DNA of 64,000 nucleotides from Ignavibacteria bacterium. GTDB taxonomy: Bacteria; Bacteroidota; Ignavibacteria; Tepidaquicellales; Tepidaquicellaceae. Positions 10,793 through 20,945 of this stretch are shown piece after piece. The stretch lies in the NCBI GenBank assembly GCA_016716125.1, contig JADJWZ010000008.1, positions 1-64,000 of the forward strand. Direction: 5' to 3'. Position 1 is the stretch's first letter; each line of letters opens with the position of its first letter. The notes under the pieces were generated by a model. The model was not told where the DNA came from and did not search any database. It was given only the letters and a program-made list of their open reading frames with translations. The translations under genes were made by a program, and so were the position numbers.

Positions 10793-11136
10793 TTATAATA
10801 TTATTATTTAATTGTTTAAGAAGTGAATTAATTAATAAGCAAGTTAATCAATTTAAAAATAAATTATAAGTCGGTTTTAGGGACAGGAGGGAGGTATTAA
10901 TTTATATTTCAGCGGATAAGGTTTAATAAATTGATGATACTAAATAAAATAAAATATATGGCAGGTTTAATTTCCGGATTTGGAATTACTATTGAAATCC
11001 GGATAAAGCATCGATAAACCACTAAAGCGGTTTACCGATGCTGAACGGAATAAAATTTCGTTCTACTATCCTCCCCTCATCTCACAGAACCCAGTTCAAA
11101 AAATTATCTGAATCCATTTCTTTGCCAAACCCAAAA
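10793..11136. other. Intergenic region with one strong hairpin
   Basis: I see no ORF or RNA gene in these 344 bases. The only clear structure is the inverted repeat at 11008-11041, listed separately. The sequence is AT-rich elsewhere. Confidence 0.45.
11008..11041 (-). terminator. Hairpin, possible terminator of the DUF3127 gene
   Basis: GCATCGATAAACC (11008-11020) pairs with GGTTTACCGATGC (11029-11041), giving a 13-bp stem with one mismatch and an 8-nt loop. In the minus direction it is followed by a short TTTA, so it could end transcription of the gene that stops at 11137. The U tract is weak. Confidence 0.55.
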
Positions 11137-11508
11137 CTAAAACGGCAGATCATTATCCGAATCAGCTTTACCGCCTGTTTCCTCACGGCTGCTCTCTGCG
11201 ACCTGATCACGCTTACCGTTACCGCCGCCTTCAGCTTTCTGTATTCTCCATGCATCCAGACTTGTGAAATATGTCGTTTCGCCGGATTGATTTGTCCATG
11301 GTCTTCCTTTCAGATCGAACTGAACATTGATATTATCACCTTTACTGAATCCGTCAAGATAATCGCAGTTGTTCTGCGTCAGCTGGAATTTAATATACTG
11401 CGGATACTCCGGGTTAGTAACATACTCCACTACAAACTCTCTCTTTTTGAATTTTTCAGTTACTTGTTTTGACTCATAGATCTCAAACAGCTTTCCTGAT
11501 ATCTCCAT
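11137..11508 (-). CDS. DUF3127 protein (OB-fold-like, ssDNA-binding-like)
   Basis: The 123-aa product starts MEISGKLFEIYESKQVTEKF, followed by KREFVVEY and a VQFDLKGRPW segment, a pattern typical of the DUF3127 family of the Bacteroidota. It ends in a charged, low-complexity tail with an acidic DNDLPF tip, as in single-stranded DNA-binding proteins that recruit partners through acidic C-termini. The tail similarity to SSB is my inference; the family's function is not established. It is monocistronic, with an A-rich start context. Confidence 0.85.
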   Translation of the reverse strand: MEISGKLFEIYESKQVTEKFKKREFVVEYVTNPEYPQYIKFQLTQNNCDYLDGFSKGDNINVQFDLKGRPWTNQSGETTYFTSLDAWRIQKAEGGGNGKRDQVAESSREETGGKADSDNDLPF

Positions 11509-11631
11509 GATTTTTTAATGTTTAAATTTTAAAAAATAAAACCGGATGTTTCTTTATTCCGGTTTTTCCAAATTAATTTTATCCGTCTTAACTGACAAGT
11601 CAATATATTAATCATTTTAAATTTTTTCGTC

Positions 11632-11666
11632 AAAAAAAAAGAAGAGGATATCATCCGCTTCTTTTT
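11632..11666 (-). terminator. Rho-independent terminator of the VWA gene
   Basis: On the minus strand, AAGAAG-c-GGAT pairs with ATCC-t-CTTCTT across a GAT loop and is followed by a run of nine T (11632-11640). It lies 36 bases beyond the stop codon at 11702. Confidence 0.75.
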
Positions 11667-11701
11667 CATATTCGTTATTATTTTAATTACCTTTATCTGT
11701 A

Positions 11702-12367
11702 TTATTTATTTTTCGGATCATTCTCGTTTTCATCATCCGGTTTATTCTCAAAATAATCAGATTTTACATCTTTGTTATCAGACACATTTCTAATATAATT
11801 CATTCTGCTTCTTGATTCTCTTGCATACATTGAAGTTACTCCGGATTCACTTTTGCAATAAACCAATCTGTTATTTATTGAAATAGATTCTGCAAACTTA
11901 TCTATGTCATGATCAGTGCCGATATAAGTAAATGTCCAGTTGCTGTTTTTCAGTTCTTCAATCATTTTCTTTATCTGACTGCCTGTGAATTCTTTCGAAG
12001 CGTTTTCAAGACCGTCAGTAAGGATCGTAACAAGTACGTTATAATCTTTTTTATCCTGAAGGAAATATTTCAGTTCAGAAACAGAACTGCCCATTGCATC
12101 AAATAAAGGTGTCATTGCATTCGGTCTGTAATTACTTCCGTCTATAACAGGCATTTTTCTGATCTCCGATCTGTCACAGAATTTATTAATCCCTAAGGAG
12201 TTAAATGAAACAAATGTTAAAAATTGTTCTAAGTCCGGAAATTCATTACCTGAATTTCTAACATTCTGCAGTACTTCATTAAGCCCTGAAATTATCACTT
12301 CTTTTATTGAAGTCATTGAACCGCTCTCATCAAGTATTATGAGGTTGTAAATTTTTTTGCTTTCCAT
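11702..12367 (-). CDS. von Willebrand factor A domain protein
   Basis: The 221-aa protein is almost entirely one VWA domain. The MIDAS motif is in ILDESGSM (Asp13, Ser15, Ser17), and TDGLENAS near residue 115 supplies the later MIDAS aspartate. No signal peptide or membrane segment is visible, so it is probably cytoplasmic, unlike the BatA/B type. The tail (from about 195) is hydrophilic, with D/E/N/K. Such small VWA proteins act in metal-dependent protein interaction; the partner is unknown, and no MoxR-type ATPase is next to it. Confidence 0.85.
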   Translation of the reverse strand: MESKKIYNLIILDESGSMTSIKEVIISGLNEVLQNVRNSGNEFPDLEQFLTFVSFNSLGINKFCDRSEIRKMPVIDGSNYRPNAMTPLFDAMGSSVSELKYFLQDKKDYNVLVTILTDGLENASKEFTGSQIKKMIEELKNSNWTFTYIGTDHDIDKFAESISINNRLVYCKSESGVTSMYARESRSRMNYIRNVSDNKDVKSDYFENKPDDENENDPKNK

Positions 12368-12726
12368 AGCTGTATAATTTTTTAAGTTATTAAATTAGTC
12401 ATAATAAGAGGACATTTAAATTCCCGCAATGTTTTCGAAATGTTTTGGAAATACATGTCTTTAATAATAGATACAGTTATTTGTATGAAATTTGGTGACA
12501 AAATTTTTTTTTTATTTAATTAATTGGATTTATTAATGATCCCGCATTAATTTTAATAATTTGATCAAAGAGGATTAGCCCTTTTTTCCACCTTAGGGAC
12601 TATACTACATTAATATGAATATTTTTATTTTAATTTGTCAGAATACTTTTCCTGTGAGGAGAAGTATTTCATTGTGGCTGTATTAAATTTTAAAAAATTA
12701 TTTAATAAATAAATGAAAGTAATATT
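12368..12726. other. Intergenic region between divergent genes
   Basis: About 360 AT-rich bases separate the VWA gene (leftward) from the lipoprotein gene (rightward). They should hold promoters for both. I see no ORF, tRNA or convincing hairpin. Confidence 0.4.
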
Positions 12727-14085
12727 ATGAAAACCAAATTAATTTTAAGAACTATTGGATCACTATTCTTTATTATATCCTTATTCCTGTTTTCTTCATG
12801 CTCAGAGTCTACAAATAAAGACCTGACAAATGAGAATATAAAAATTCAGGAAAATCAGGAAACCACTCTTATTGATGAAAATGATTTTACTGAATCAGAT
12901 GATGATCTTGCATCAGTGGATTATAAAGAATTTTACGACCAGCTGTCTCCTCACGGGGAATGGCTGCAGGTGAGTACTGAGGAAATCGGAATGAATTTAA
13001 CAACATCTCTTTCGGTTAATCCGGAAAATAATTTATCACTTTCCGGTATAATGCAAATTAAAGAAGTCAGTGCAGCAAGCGCTGTGAATGAAAAATTGAT
13101 TTATGTCTGGAAGCCTTCCGCTGATTTAGGAATTTCACTTAAAACGGGAGATACACCGGAATTCATTCCATATTCAAACGGACAATGGGTAAACACGGAT
13201 GCCGGATGGTATTTCAAAGCTCCTACTCCCGCTGAAGAAATTGTATCCCACTACGGAAGATGGGTAAATTCCCCGACAGCCGGCTGGATGTGGGTACCGG
13301 GAAGATTATGGGCTCCGGCATGGGTCGACTGGAAAGAAAGTAACGAATATGTTTCATGGGCTCCGTTACCGCCTTCTGTTTATCTTGTCGATAACGTTAT
13401 GAGTGTTCCGGTTATTAATGATCAAAATTATATGATTGTCGATAAGAAATATTTCCTTGAACCATCAGTTTACAAATACAACACTCTTTACATAAAAAGC
13501 GGCGCTGAAATTCTCGCTAAAGATATGAAAACTACTGACGGAATCACAATCGTCAATAATGCTATAACTAATCAAGGTCCGGAATTAAAAGTCATACAAA
13601 ATATATATGGTAAAGAGATCAAAAAAATTAAGATCAAACATGCGGGAAGTTTTAAGGAAGTCAGCTATACCGGTGATGAATTTAATGTTTTCTTCCCCGG
13701 ATTTAAACGGTTTAAAGTAAAAGATAAAACAGATTTTATAGTTAAAGAACCAAAAACTTACAAAAGGTATAAAGATTGGGTTTTAAAAAAATCTGATGGA
13801 AGTAGAAATGAGATCAAAAAAGAAAATGATGACGATGATAACGATAATGACAAAATAAAAAAGAGTGACAATGATGACAAAATAAAAAAGAGTGACGATG
13901 ATGACAGAAATAAAAACAATGGTAATGATGACAAAGTTAAAAAGAATAACAAAGATGACGGGGGAAACAATAATAATAATGATGACGGCAATAAGAAAAA
14001 GAACAGCGGTAACGATAACAAAAAAAATGATGACAATGGTAAGAATAAAAATGATGACGGGAATAAAGGAAAAGGTAAAAAGTAA
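12727..14085 (+). CDS. DUF6600-type lipoprotein with D/N/K-rich tail
   Basis: The product has 452 aa and an N-terminal lipoprotein signal ending in FSSC (Cys25). Residues about 55-70 (DQLSPHGEW) and 150-215 carry the aromatic repeats GQWVNTDAGWYF, GRWVNSPTAGWMWVPG and WVDWKESNEYVSWAPLPP seen in DUF6600 proteins of envelopes. From about residue 360 the protein becomes a low-complexity tail of Asp, Asn, Lys and Gly (DDDNDNDKIKKSD repeats), probably disordered and expanded by repeat slippage. The next gene follows after 41 bases in the same direction, so the two may be cotranscribed. Function is unknown. Confidence 0.75.
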   Translation: MKTKLILRTIGSLFFIISLFLFSSCSESTNKDLTNENIKIQENQETTLIDENDFTESDDDLASVDYKEFYDQLSPHGEWLQVSTEEIGMNLTTSLSVNPENNLSLSGIMQIKEVSAASAVNEKLIYVWKPSADLGISLKTGDTPEFIPYSNGQWVNTDAGWYFKAPTPAEEIVSHYGRWVNSPTAGWMWVPGRLWAPAWVDWKESNEYVSWAPLPPSVYLVDNVMSVPVINDQNYMIVDKKYFLEPSVYKYNTLYIKSGAEILAKDMKTTDGITIVNNAITNQGPELKVIQNIYGKEIKKIKIKHAGSFKEVSYTGDEFNVFFPGFKRFKVKDKTDFIVKEPKTYKRYKDWVLKKSDGSRNEIKKENDDDDNDNDKIKKSDNDDKIKKSDDDDRNKNNGNDDKVKKNNKDDGGNNNNNDDGNKKKNSGNDNKKNDDNGKNKNDDGNKGKGKK

Positions 14086-14126
14086 ACTAATTTTAAATTA
14101 AATTTCAAAAAGAAAAAGTTATTTAT

Positions 14127-14831
14127 ATGAATAAAATAATCGTTAATTCGAAAATCATAATACTGTTTATCACAGCATTAATTACAACCTCAGGATTTTA
14201 CGGATGCAGTGACACTCCTACAACGCCGGCTCAGTCTGAAAATATGAGTATCAGTGTCATGAACTCTGTGGATTCCATAGGTGATTCGCAGAATATCCTG
14301 ATACTGGATACTGTGAAAATATTAATAAAAGATATAAAACTGAATGTCGCAAATAATAATCAGGATTCAACAAATTTTAAAGTTGGTCCTTTTGTTCTTT
14401 ATCTAAATTTGCATTCAGGAATTAATGAGATAACCAAAGCTATTATTCCTGCTGGTCAGTATGACAAAGTAAAGTTTGAGATTCATAAGTTAAATAATAA
14501 CGAAACAGTACCGGATATTGATTTTTCAGATGCTAACGGAACATATTCAGTAATTGTAAAAGGCAGATATCTTGGAAATTACTTTGTGTATAAATCCACT
14601 AAATCAGCTCATCAGAAACTGGACTTTCCAAATACTATACAGAACAGTGAATCGGTTTTCTCAAACATCACTCTCGTAGTAAAGCCATACATCTGGTTCT
14701 TGGAAAATAATGTATATCTCGATCCGACTGACCTTGCAAATGCTAACAACATTGACAATAACATAAAGAATAACTTTAAGAAAAATTTTAAAGCATTCAG
14801 GGATAATGACCGGAACGGGATTCCTGATTAA
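14127..14831 (+). CDS. Lipoprotein, DUF4382-like
   Basis: The 234-aa protein has a lipoprotein signal peptide with Cys27 in FYGC. The mature part begins MSISVMNSVDSI, a beta-rich domain with VKILIKDIKLNV and PAGQYDKVKFEI, the layout of DUF4382-like surface domains. The end DNDRNGIPD resembles a calcium-binding loop. It is 41 bases downstream of the DUF6600-type gene and may be cotranscribed with it. The family call is tentative; the lipoprotein nature is secure. Confidence 0.6.
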   Translation: MNKIIVNSKIIILFITALITTSGFYGCSDTPTTPAQSENMSISVMNSVDSIGDSQNILILDTVKILIKDIKLNVANNNQDSTNFKVGPFVLYLNLHSGINEITKAIIPAGQYDKVKFEIHKLNNNETVPDIDFSDANGTYSVIVKGRYLGNYFVYKSTKSAHQKLDFPNTIQNSESVFSNITLVVKPYIWFLENNVYLDPTDLANANNIDNNIKNNFKKNFKAFRDNDRNGIPD

Positions 14832-14933
14832 GTAAATGATTCAGCGGATGTGATCATACAGAAGTTTACTTTGATTTAATTTTCAAAATATTTAAATTTA
14901 CATTTTCGGATATTATAAGAACTTAAATCAAAA

Positions 14934-15176
14934 TTGATCAGAGCAATAGTAAGTATTTTTCTTAATTTTCCGCGAAATACGGAAGAAGCATTTAACTTTT
15001 ACAAATCGGTTTTCGGCGGGGAATTTACAGGAGGGATATCGGGATTCAGCGATATTCCTCCTTCCTGTGAAATGCCGCCTTTGATTGAGTATGACAAAAT
15101 CTGATAATGCATTTCTAACGGCAGCTGCACTGATAAGTTCGGATTACAGTGGATGTTTAATTGTACTGCTAAATAA
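14934..15176 (+). pseudogene. Remnant of a VOC/PhnB-like glyoxalase-superfamily gene
   Basis: Frame 1 gives RAIVSIFLNFPRNTEEAF, then NFYKSVFGGEFTGGISGFSD, IPPSCEMPPLIEYDK and a stop. A downstream piece reads GSCTDKFGLQWMFNCTAK and stops at 15176. These match the N-terminal and C-terminal ends of PhnB-like VOC proteins, with the middle (about 60 residues) missing. The original start was probably ATG where TTG (14934) now stands. The remnant ends three bases before the next gene, as if the two once formed an operon. Confidence 0.7.
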
Positions 15177-15179
15177 ATT

Positions 15180-15542
15180 ATGACTGAAAATATAAAAGAA
15201 ATCGCCTTAGCTTTTTCAAACGGAAAATTTGAATCAGTTTATTCCGGGCTGTCTGAAGATATTATATGGAATATTGCAGGTGAAAGAACTCTATCCGGAA
15301 AGGATGAGGTAACTGAATATTGTAACAGTGTTGCGGAATATTTTAAATCTGTTACAACGGATTTTAAAACTTACAATGTAATTGTAAGCGATGACAAAGT
15401 GGCGGTAAACGGCAAAGCGGAATTTATCCGTGACGGAAAAAAAATATCAGTAGTTGAATCGTGTGATGTTTATGAATTTGATAAGGAAGGTATGTTACAT
15501 AGTGTAACTTCATACTGTATTAATTTAGTTAAAGGGATTTAA
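15180..15542 (+). CDS. NTF2/SnoaL-like protein
   Basis: The 120-aa protein shows the nuclear transport factor 2-like cone fold signature: an N-terminal helix (ENIKEIALAFSNGKFESVY), a LSEDIIWNIAGERTLSGKDEV segment and a C-terminal curved sheet (KVAVNGKAEFIRDGKKI, SCDVYEFDKEG). Such proteins are ketosteroid-isomerase-like enzymes or ligand-binding proteins; nothing fixes a substrate here. No signal peptide is seen. It directly follows the VOC remnant. Confidence 0.75.
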   Translation: MTENIKEIALAFSNGKFESVYSGLSEDIIWNIAGERTLSGKDEVTEYCNSVAEYFKSVTTDFKTYNVIVSDDKVAVNGKAEFIRDGKKISVVESCDVYEFDKEGMLHSVTSYCINLVKGI

Positions 15543-15590
15543 AAAGATTATTTTCAGTGAAAGATTTTATTGAAACTGATTTCGGAATAT

Positions 15591-16331
15591 TTAACTATAA
15601 AGGCTGATTAGTTTATCCAGTTCTGAATCTGAAAATATATTATAGAAATTACCTTTGGCCGATTCATAATGAATTAGAATTTCCCTGAATTGAATATCTT
15701 CCGGAATTCTCGGAGCGCGCAGATAACTTATAAATTCAGAATCAGTTTTATCAGAAACAACCGGTTTATTAATATCAATTTTCTGAAAAGATACTATATC
15801 GTCAAATTCTTCAGAGTATTGATTCCAAAGATTTTTAGCTTTCCTTTGAATTTTTCTGAAGACATCCCATCCTTTATTATTTTCGATTCCAAGCGCTTTT
15901 GAAGTTTCAGCTATAAATTTTGTATCTGACTGTTCGCAAACTTTTTTAAATGCATTAAAAAATTTAAGCTCCGGCTCACTAAGTGAATCTGAAAGTATAT
16001 CCAAAAATTTTAGCGATACCATTGTGTTCTCATATTTCTCATAATACAGTCCGTCATCACCTGTAAAAACATCGTCATCCTCTATTATTAAAAACAAATA
16101 TTTCGACTTAAGTCTTTTCTGAAAATTCAGAAGTTTATTTTTGAAAATTATTTTTGAGTAAGCTTCAAAACTTCCTTTATCTACTATAAAATCCTCAAGC
16201 GCTTTTAATATAGAATCATTGGCGATTTCCTCCGTATCTTCAAAAGAAATTCTGAATTTTCTGCCGTAAGCAAGCAGCGAATTCCTGAACTTCAGAAATT
16301 CGCTGTTATTTTTTAATATATCCTGTTTCAA
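15591..16331 (-). CDS. Sigma-70-like (ECF-type) factor, divergent
   Basis: The 246-aa protein starts at a TTG (16331). Residues about 10-70 (FRNSLLAYGRKFRISFEDTE, EIANDSILKALEDF) resemble sigma-70 region 2, with the acidic DTEEIANDSILKAL segment typical of ECF factors. The later part has helices that could be region 4 (ETSKALGIENNKGWDVFRK) but the match is weak, and the C-terminal 70 residues are unlike an ECF factor. No anti-sigma gene is adjacent. The sigma call is moderately confident; its targets are unknown. Confidence 0.5.
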   Translation of the reverse strand: MKQDILKNNSEFLKFRNSLLAYGRKFRISFEDTEEIANDSILKALEDFIVDKGSFEAYSKIIFKNKLLNFQKRLKSKYLFLIIEDDDVFTGDDGLYYEKYENTMVSLKFLDILSDSLSEPELKFFNAFKKVCEQSDTKFIAETSKALGIENNKGWDVFRKIQRKAKNLWNQYSEEFDDIVSFQKIDINKPVVSDKTDSEFISYLRAPRIPEDIQFREILIHYESAKGNFYNIFSDSELDKLISLYS

Positions 16332-16368
16332 ATTTTAATATTAATACAGTATTAAATAGTTTTTAAAA

Positions 16369-19300
16369 TCAGTCCCTGATTTCAGCAAATTCAATATCAT
16401 CAAGATCATCAACAATAATTTCCTCTTCTTCGGTTTTCACCGCAAGCTTTCTCGATAAGAAAGAATACATTGCCGGTACAATGAATAACGTCAGAAAAGA
16501 AGCGAATAATAAACCTCCTACGACTGCAATTCCGAGTGAAGTCCTGCTGCCTGCTCCGGCGCCTACTGCTATTGGTAAAATTCCGAGGATTGTCGTAAGA
16601 CTTGTCATTACAATTGGTCTGAATCTTGCTACTGCTGCATCCTTAACGGCGTCAATTACGTTCAGCCCTTTTTCCTTCCTTTGATTAGCAAACTCTACTA
16701 TTAGAATGGCATTCTTTGTAACCAGTCCTATCAGCATGATAATCCCGATCTGAGAAAAAATATTCAGCGTCATATCAAAAAGCCATAAAGAGAGCAGTGC
16801 GCCTGTCAGCGCCAGCGGGACAGTCAGAAGTATAATGAATGGATCTATAAAACTTTCAAACTGAGCTGCGAGAACAAGGTATATAAGAATCAACGCAAAT
16901 ATAAAAGTAAAGACCAGACTTGATGAACTTTCTGCAAAATCCTTGGATTCACCTGCAAGTGAAGTAGTAAAAGTATTTTCTAAAATTCCATCAGTAATAT
17001 TGTCCATTTCTTCAATTGCCTCGCCAAGCGCAACACCCGGGGCAAGTCCGCCGCTGATTGTTGCCGAAACATATCTGTTATATCTTAGTCTTCTGGTAGG
17101 ACTGATGTTTTCTTCAACTTTGACAAGATTATCAAGCTGTACAAGTTCTCCTTTATTATTTTTAACAAATAAATAATTCAGATCATAGGGATCATCTCTG
17201 TATTCTCTGTTCAGCTGAGCTATCACCTGATACTGCTTACCGTTTTTAACAAAGTAACTTATCTGCTGTCCGCCCATTGCCGTCTGAAGAGTTCGCGCAA
17301 TATCCCTTATAGAAACTCCGACAGATGAAGCTTCTCTCTGTCAATGCTAATTACAAGTTCAGGTTTGTTGACTTTTATATCAGCATCTACAAACTCTAGT
17401 TTCGGACTTTTTCTTGCTTCTTCTAAAACTTTTGGAAGCGCTTCCATAAGTTTTTCAAAATCAGGAGCTTGTATTACATACTGCAGAGGCTGTCTTCCGA
17501 ATCTTGAACCAATGGTAGGAGGCATTGTCGGAAATCCTCTGATACCTGTAAATGTATTCAGATCTTTGCCGAGACTTTTAAAAATTTCCTGCTGAGTTCT
17601 TTTTCTTTCTTCCGAAGGTACTAAGTATAAATTTATTATTCCGACATTTGTCGCTCCGGGAGAAGAAAAACTCGGCGCGATTATTGTGATAGGACTTTCA
17701 GCTTCCGGAATTGAGTCAATCACATACTGCGTAAGTTCATCAAGATATTTCTCCGTGTATTCAAAAGTTGATCCTTCCGGTCCTAACGCCTGTATTCGTA
17801 AATTTGATCTGTCTTCGAGAGGCGCAAGCTCTGTTTTTATATCTGTTTTCAAATAATAAATTAAACCAATCAATAAAAGTATTATTACAATAGCCATCCA
17901 CCTTACTTTCATAAAGCCATAAAGCATTTTCCTGTAAATTTCAGTCATCCCTGTAAAGAATGGCTCAGTAGCGTTGTAAAATCGGTTCGACTTATTATGT
18001 TTCTTTAAAATCCGTGAAGAGAGCATTGGTGTCAGTGTAAGCGCAACAAAGGATGAGACAATAACTGTGAATGCAATTACAACTCCGAATTCCCTGAATA
18101 ATCTCCCCGAAATTCCATCTAGGAAAAGAATAGGAAGGAATACCGCTGCAAGAGAAGCTGTAGTGGAAAGTACAGCAAAGTAAATTTCCTTTGAACCTTT
18201 TCTTGCCGCTACAATTGGGTTCATTCCGTCTTCTATTTTCGAATAAATATTTTCAAGTACAACTATAGCGTCATCCACAACCAGACCTATGGCAAGTATA
18301 ATGGCAACAAGCGTCAATACATTAATTGAAAAACCCGCGAGAAACATTATGAAAAATCCGGATATAATCGAAACAGGAATTGCAATAACAGGAATTAGAG
18401 TGGACCTCCAGTCTCTGAGGAAAAAAAATATCACCAGCAATACGAGAATGAAAGCTATAATAATTGTTTCTTCCACTTCTTTAATAGTGGACCTTACAAA
18501 TGTGGAAAAATCAAATCCGACTTCCAGATCAAACTCGGCGGAATTTCATTTTTCAATATTTCAAATCTTTTCTTAAATTCGTCTGATATAGAAATTATAT
18601 TTGCTCCTGGTATTGCCGTCACGGAAATTCCTATTCCGTTAACGCCGCCTTTTTTCACTGCCGTCCGCTCGTTCTCCGCGCCTAATACTGCATAGCCTAC
18701 ATCTTTTAATTTAATTGTATTACTGCCATCCTGAAAGATTACAAGTTCATTGAATTCATTTATATCTTTAAGTCTGCCGAGTGTTCTGATCGACAATTCC
18801 GTATTGTCACCTTCAATTCTTCCTGAAGGCAGTTCTACATTTTCTCTTTCAAGCGCTGTTTGTATATCAAGCGGCGTGAGTTTATAAGCAGCAAGTCTCT
18901 GCGGGTCAAGCCAGAGTCTCATTGAATATTTTTTCTCACCGAAGATATTTACTCCGCTGACACCTTCAATGGTTTGAATTCTTTCTTTGATTACGTTAGT
19001 TGCATAATCACTGACTTCGAGAATGTTTTTTGTATTACTGGTAAGAAACATAAATATTATCGGAGTAGCGTCAGCGTCGGCTTTCTGTACAATAGGGTTT
19101 TCAATATCACCGGGTAAATTTCTCTGGGCTCTGGATACTCTGTCTCTCACGTCGTTTGCAGCATCTTCAAGATTCCTGCTAAGTTCAAACTCAAGCGTGA
19201 TCCTGCTCGACTGCTCGCGGCTTTCGGATGTTAATGTTTTAATTCCTTCAATACCGTTAAGCGACTGCTCAAGAGGTTCGGTGATCTGCGATTCTATTAC

Positions 19301-19471
19301 ATCTGAATTTGCGCCGGGATATACGGTCGTAACATTTACTATCGGAGGGTCAACGCTCGGATATTCCCGGACTTCTATATAAAATAATGAGACCAGTCCG
19401 AAAATAACAATAATGAGCGACATTACTATCGCAAGTACCGGCCGGTTTATGGCTGTATTTGATAAAGACAT
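16369..19471 (-). CDS. RND multidrug efflux transporter, HAE1/AcrB type (two frameshifts)
   Basis: The reading frame runs in three open pieces, 19471-18494, 18476-17307 and 17277-16369, which together make about 1034 aa, the length of AcrB. The joins are at about 18530 (PPS then DLEVGFDFSTF) and about 17325 (IDREK then ASSVGVSIRDIA). The protein has the inner-membrane proton-relay segment AIGLVVDDAIVVLENI (two Asp, as in AcrB TM4), GLVTKNAILIVEFANQRK, and the periplasmic pore and docking domains. It exports amphiphilic compounds by proton antiport, together with the adaptor encoded 38 bases upstream. No TolC-type gene is in the window. Both frameshifts look like one-base errors because sequence similarity continues across them. 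Confidence 0.88.
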
Positions 19472-19509
19472 TTTATGCGGCTATTATTTTTGAATTTATT
19501 TACCCGGAT

Positions 19510-20589
19510 TTACTCAGTGTACATTTTATCTATAACTACCGGTGATCCGTCTTTTAATCGCAGTATGTTTGTAGTAATTATCGTATCACCGGGATATACA
19601 CCGGAGATTATCTGTACAAGATTTTCAGTTCGTATTCCTGATATAACATCAGTCAGACGAGCAGTACCGTTTTTCAAAACAAATACATCGTGACCTTTAA
19701 GTTTAGGTATCAGCGCTTGCGTCGGTATTAATATCGCATCCTTTATGGTGCTGAGATTCAGATTCACGTTCGCAAATGTACCGGGGATAAGCTTCCTTCC
19801 CGGATTCTGACTGACTGCTCTGACTATCAGTGTTCTTGTGCCTCCGTCAAGTGTCGGCTCAAAAGCAGTGATGACGCCTTTAAACTCATCGCTTAATCCT
19901 TCTACTGTAAATGAAATACTTTCGCCTGTTTTAAAAGCTGTTATATATTTCTCCGGAACTGAAAAATCCAGTTTCACTCTTCCGATATCCTGTATGTTAG
20001 CTAATACAACTGCCGGCGTAACGTAGCTGCCTATACTTACATTTTTAAATCCTATTATTCCGGAAAACGGAGCTCTGATGTTTGTCTTATCGATCTGAAT
20101 GTCAAGTATTTCCAGCTCCGCATTTAACGCGTCATATTGATTTTGAATAATATCATACTCTTCCCCTGTCGAAAGACTTTTATCAAATAATTCTTTTGTT
20201 CTGTTAAGATTTATTTCGGTCAGTTCAGATTGTATTAAAAGTTTATTCATCTGCGCCTGAAGGTCTGAATCATCGAGTTTGAACAGAAGCTTGCCTTTGG
20301 AAACAAATGAACCTTCTTTAAAATATATTCCGGATATTTTTTTAGACAGTTCGCTGCGCAATTCCACTTCCTCATTAGCAACTATCGAACCCGATACTCT
20401 GATAGAATTATCAAGCTCTTCGGAAATTACTACATAACCGTTAGCGGGCAGGGGCATGTTCTTTGAATCCGGTCCGGATTTCTGAACTTTATCCGTCTTG
20501 CTTCCTGACAGGATCTTAGGCAGCAGAAATGCCGCCGCTATGACTACTAATATTAAACTTACTGAAATGTATTTGATTTTTTTACTCAA
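19510..20589 (-). CDS. RND efflux periplasmic adaptor (membrane fusion protein, AcrA-like)
   Basis: The 359-aa protein starts at TTG (CAA at 20587-20589). Residues about 5-27 form a single N-terminal membrane segment. A lipoyl/barrel-sandwich half (EVELRSELSKKISGIYFKEG) is followed by an alpha-helical hairpin (about 100-150), the second lipoyl half (NIRAPFSGIIGFKNVS), a beta-barrel (VRLDFSVPEKYITAF) and a membrane-proximal domain (IPTQALIPKLKGHDVFV). It links the RND pump to an outer-membrane channel. It is the first gene of the operon, with the pump starting 38 bases downstream. Confidence 0.92.
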   Translation of the reverse strand: MSKKIKYISVSLILVVIAAAFLLPKILSGSKTDKVQKSGPDSKNMPLPANGYVVISEELDNSIRVSGSIVANEEVELRSELSKKISGIYFKEGSFVSKGKLLFKLDDSDLQAQMNKLLIQSELTEINLNRTKELFDKSLSTGEEYDIIQNQYDALNAELEILDIQIDKTNIRAPFSGIIGFKNVSIGSYVTPAVVLANIQDIGRVKLDFSVPEKYITAFKTGESISFTVEGLSDEFKGVITAFEPTLDGGTRTLIVRAVSQNPGRKLIPGTFANVNLNLSTIKDAILIPTQALIPKLKGHDVFVLKNGTARLTDVISGIRTENLVQIISGVYPGDTIITTNILRLKDGSPVVIDKMYTE

Positions 20590-20756
20590 GGAAATAATTG
20601 TAAAATTTTGTAATTATACTTCTTTATAAAATGAATTTAAATGTATTATTCTGTTTGAGTAATTCAAAAAGAACCTGATCTTGAAAACTCCGGATTGAAA
20701 TTTTATATAAAAGTCTTTTTGCAATTAAAATTCCATTTTTGAAATAAATTCTTACA

Positions 20757-20945
20757 TTCGCTGTTGGTGGTGTTGCTCCATCCACCAAGGACATTCTGCT
20801 TCCGAATTATCGCCGTCGGTGGTGTTGCTCCATTCACCAACGAACACACTGCCGCAGTAATATCGCCGTCGGTGGTTTCGCTCCAATCCACCAACTTCGC
20901 CGTCGGTGGTGTTGCTCCATCCACCAACGACACACTGCTGCAGAA
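20757..20945. repeat. Cluster of four short palindromic repeat elements
   Basis: Four imperfect copies of a unit with core GGTGGTGTTGCTCCATCCACC, preceded by TCGCCGTC and often followed by GACACACTGCTGCAG, begin near 20762, 20815, 20867 and 20903. The core is self-complementary (GGTGG and CCACC flank TGTTGCTCCAT). A further copy occurs at 51783-51835 and a partial one near 22277. The following bases (about 20955-21020) contain an inverted repeat, with CTCCTGATT and the related GGGAGATTGG, which resembles elements at 50.7-50.9 kb. Open frames across it are repeat-generated, and I do not call a gene. Confidence 0.7.

Noticed and set aside
13758..14108. Minus-strand protein rich in Leu, Ser and Phe
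   Set aside because: It is the complement of the GAT/AAA/AAT-rich tail of the plus-strand lipoprotein gene and has no independent support.
16369..19471. Three separate efflux genes
   Set aside because: The pieces align end to end with a single AcrB-like protein of about 1034 residues and the joins need only one-base corrections.
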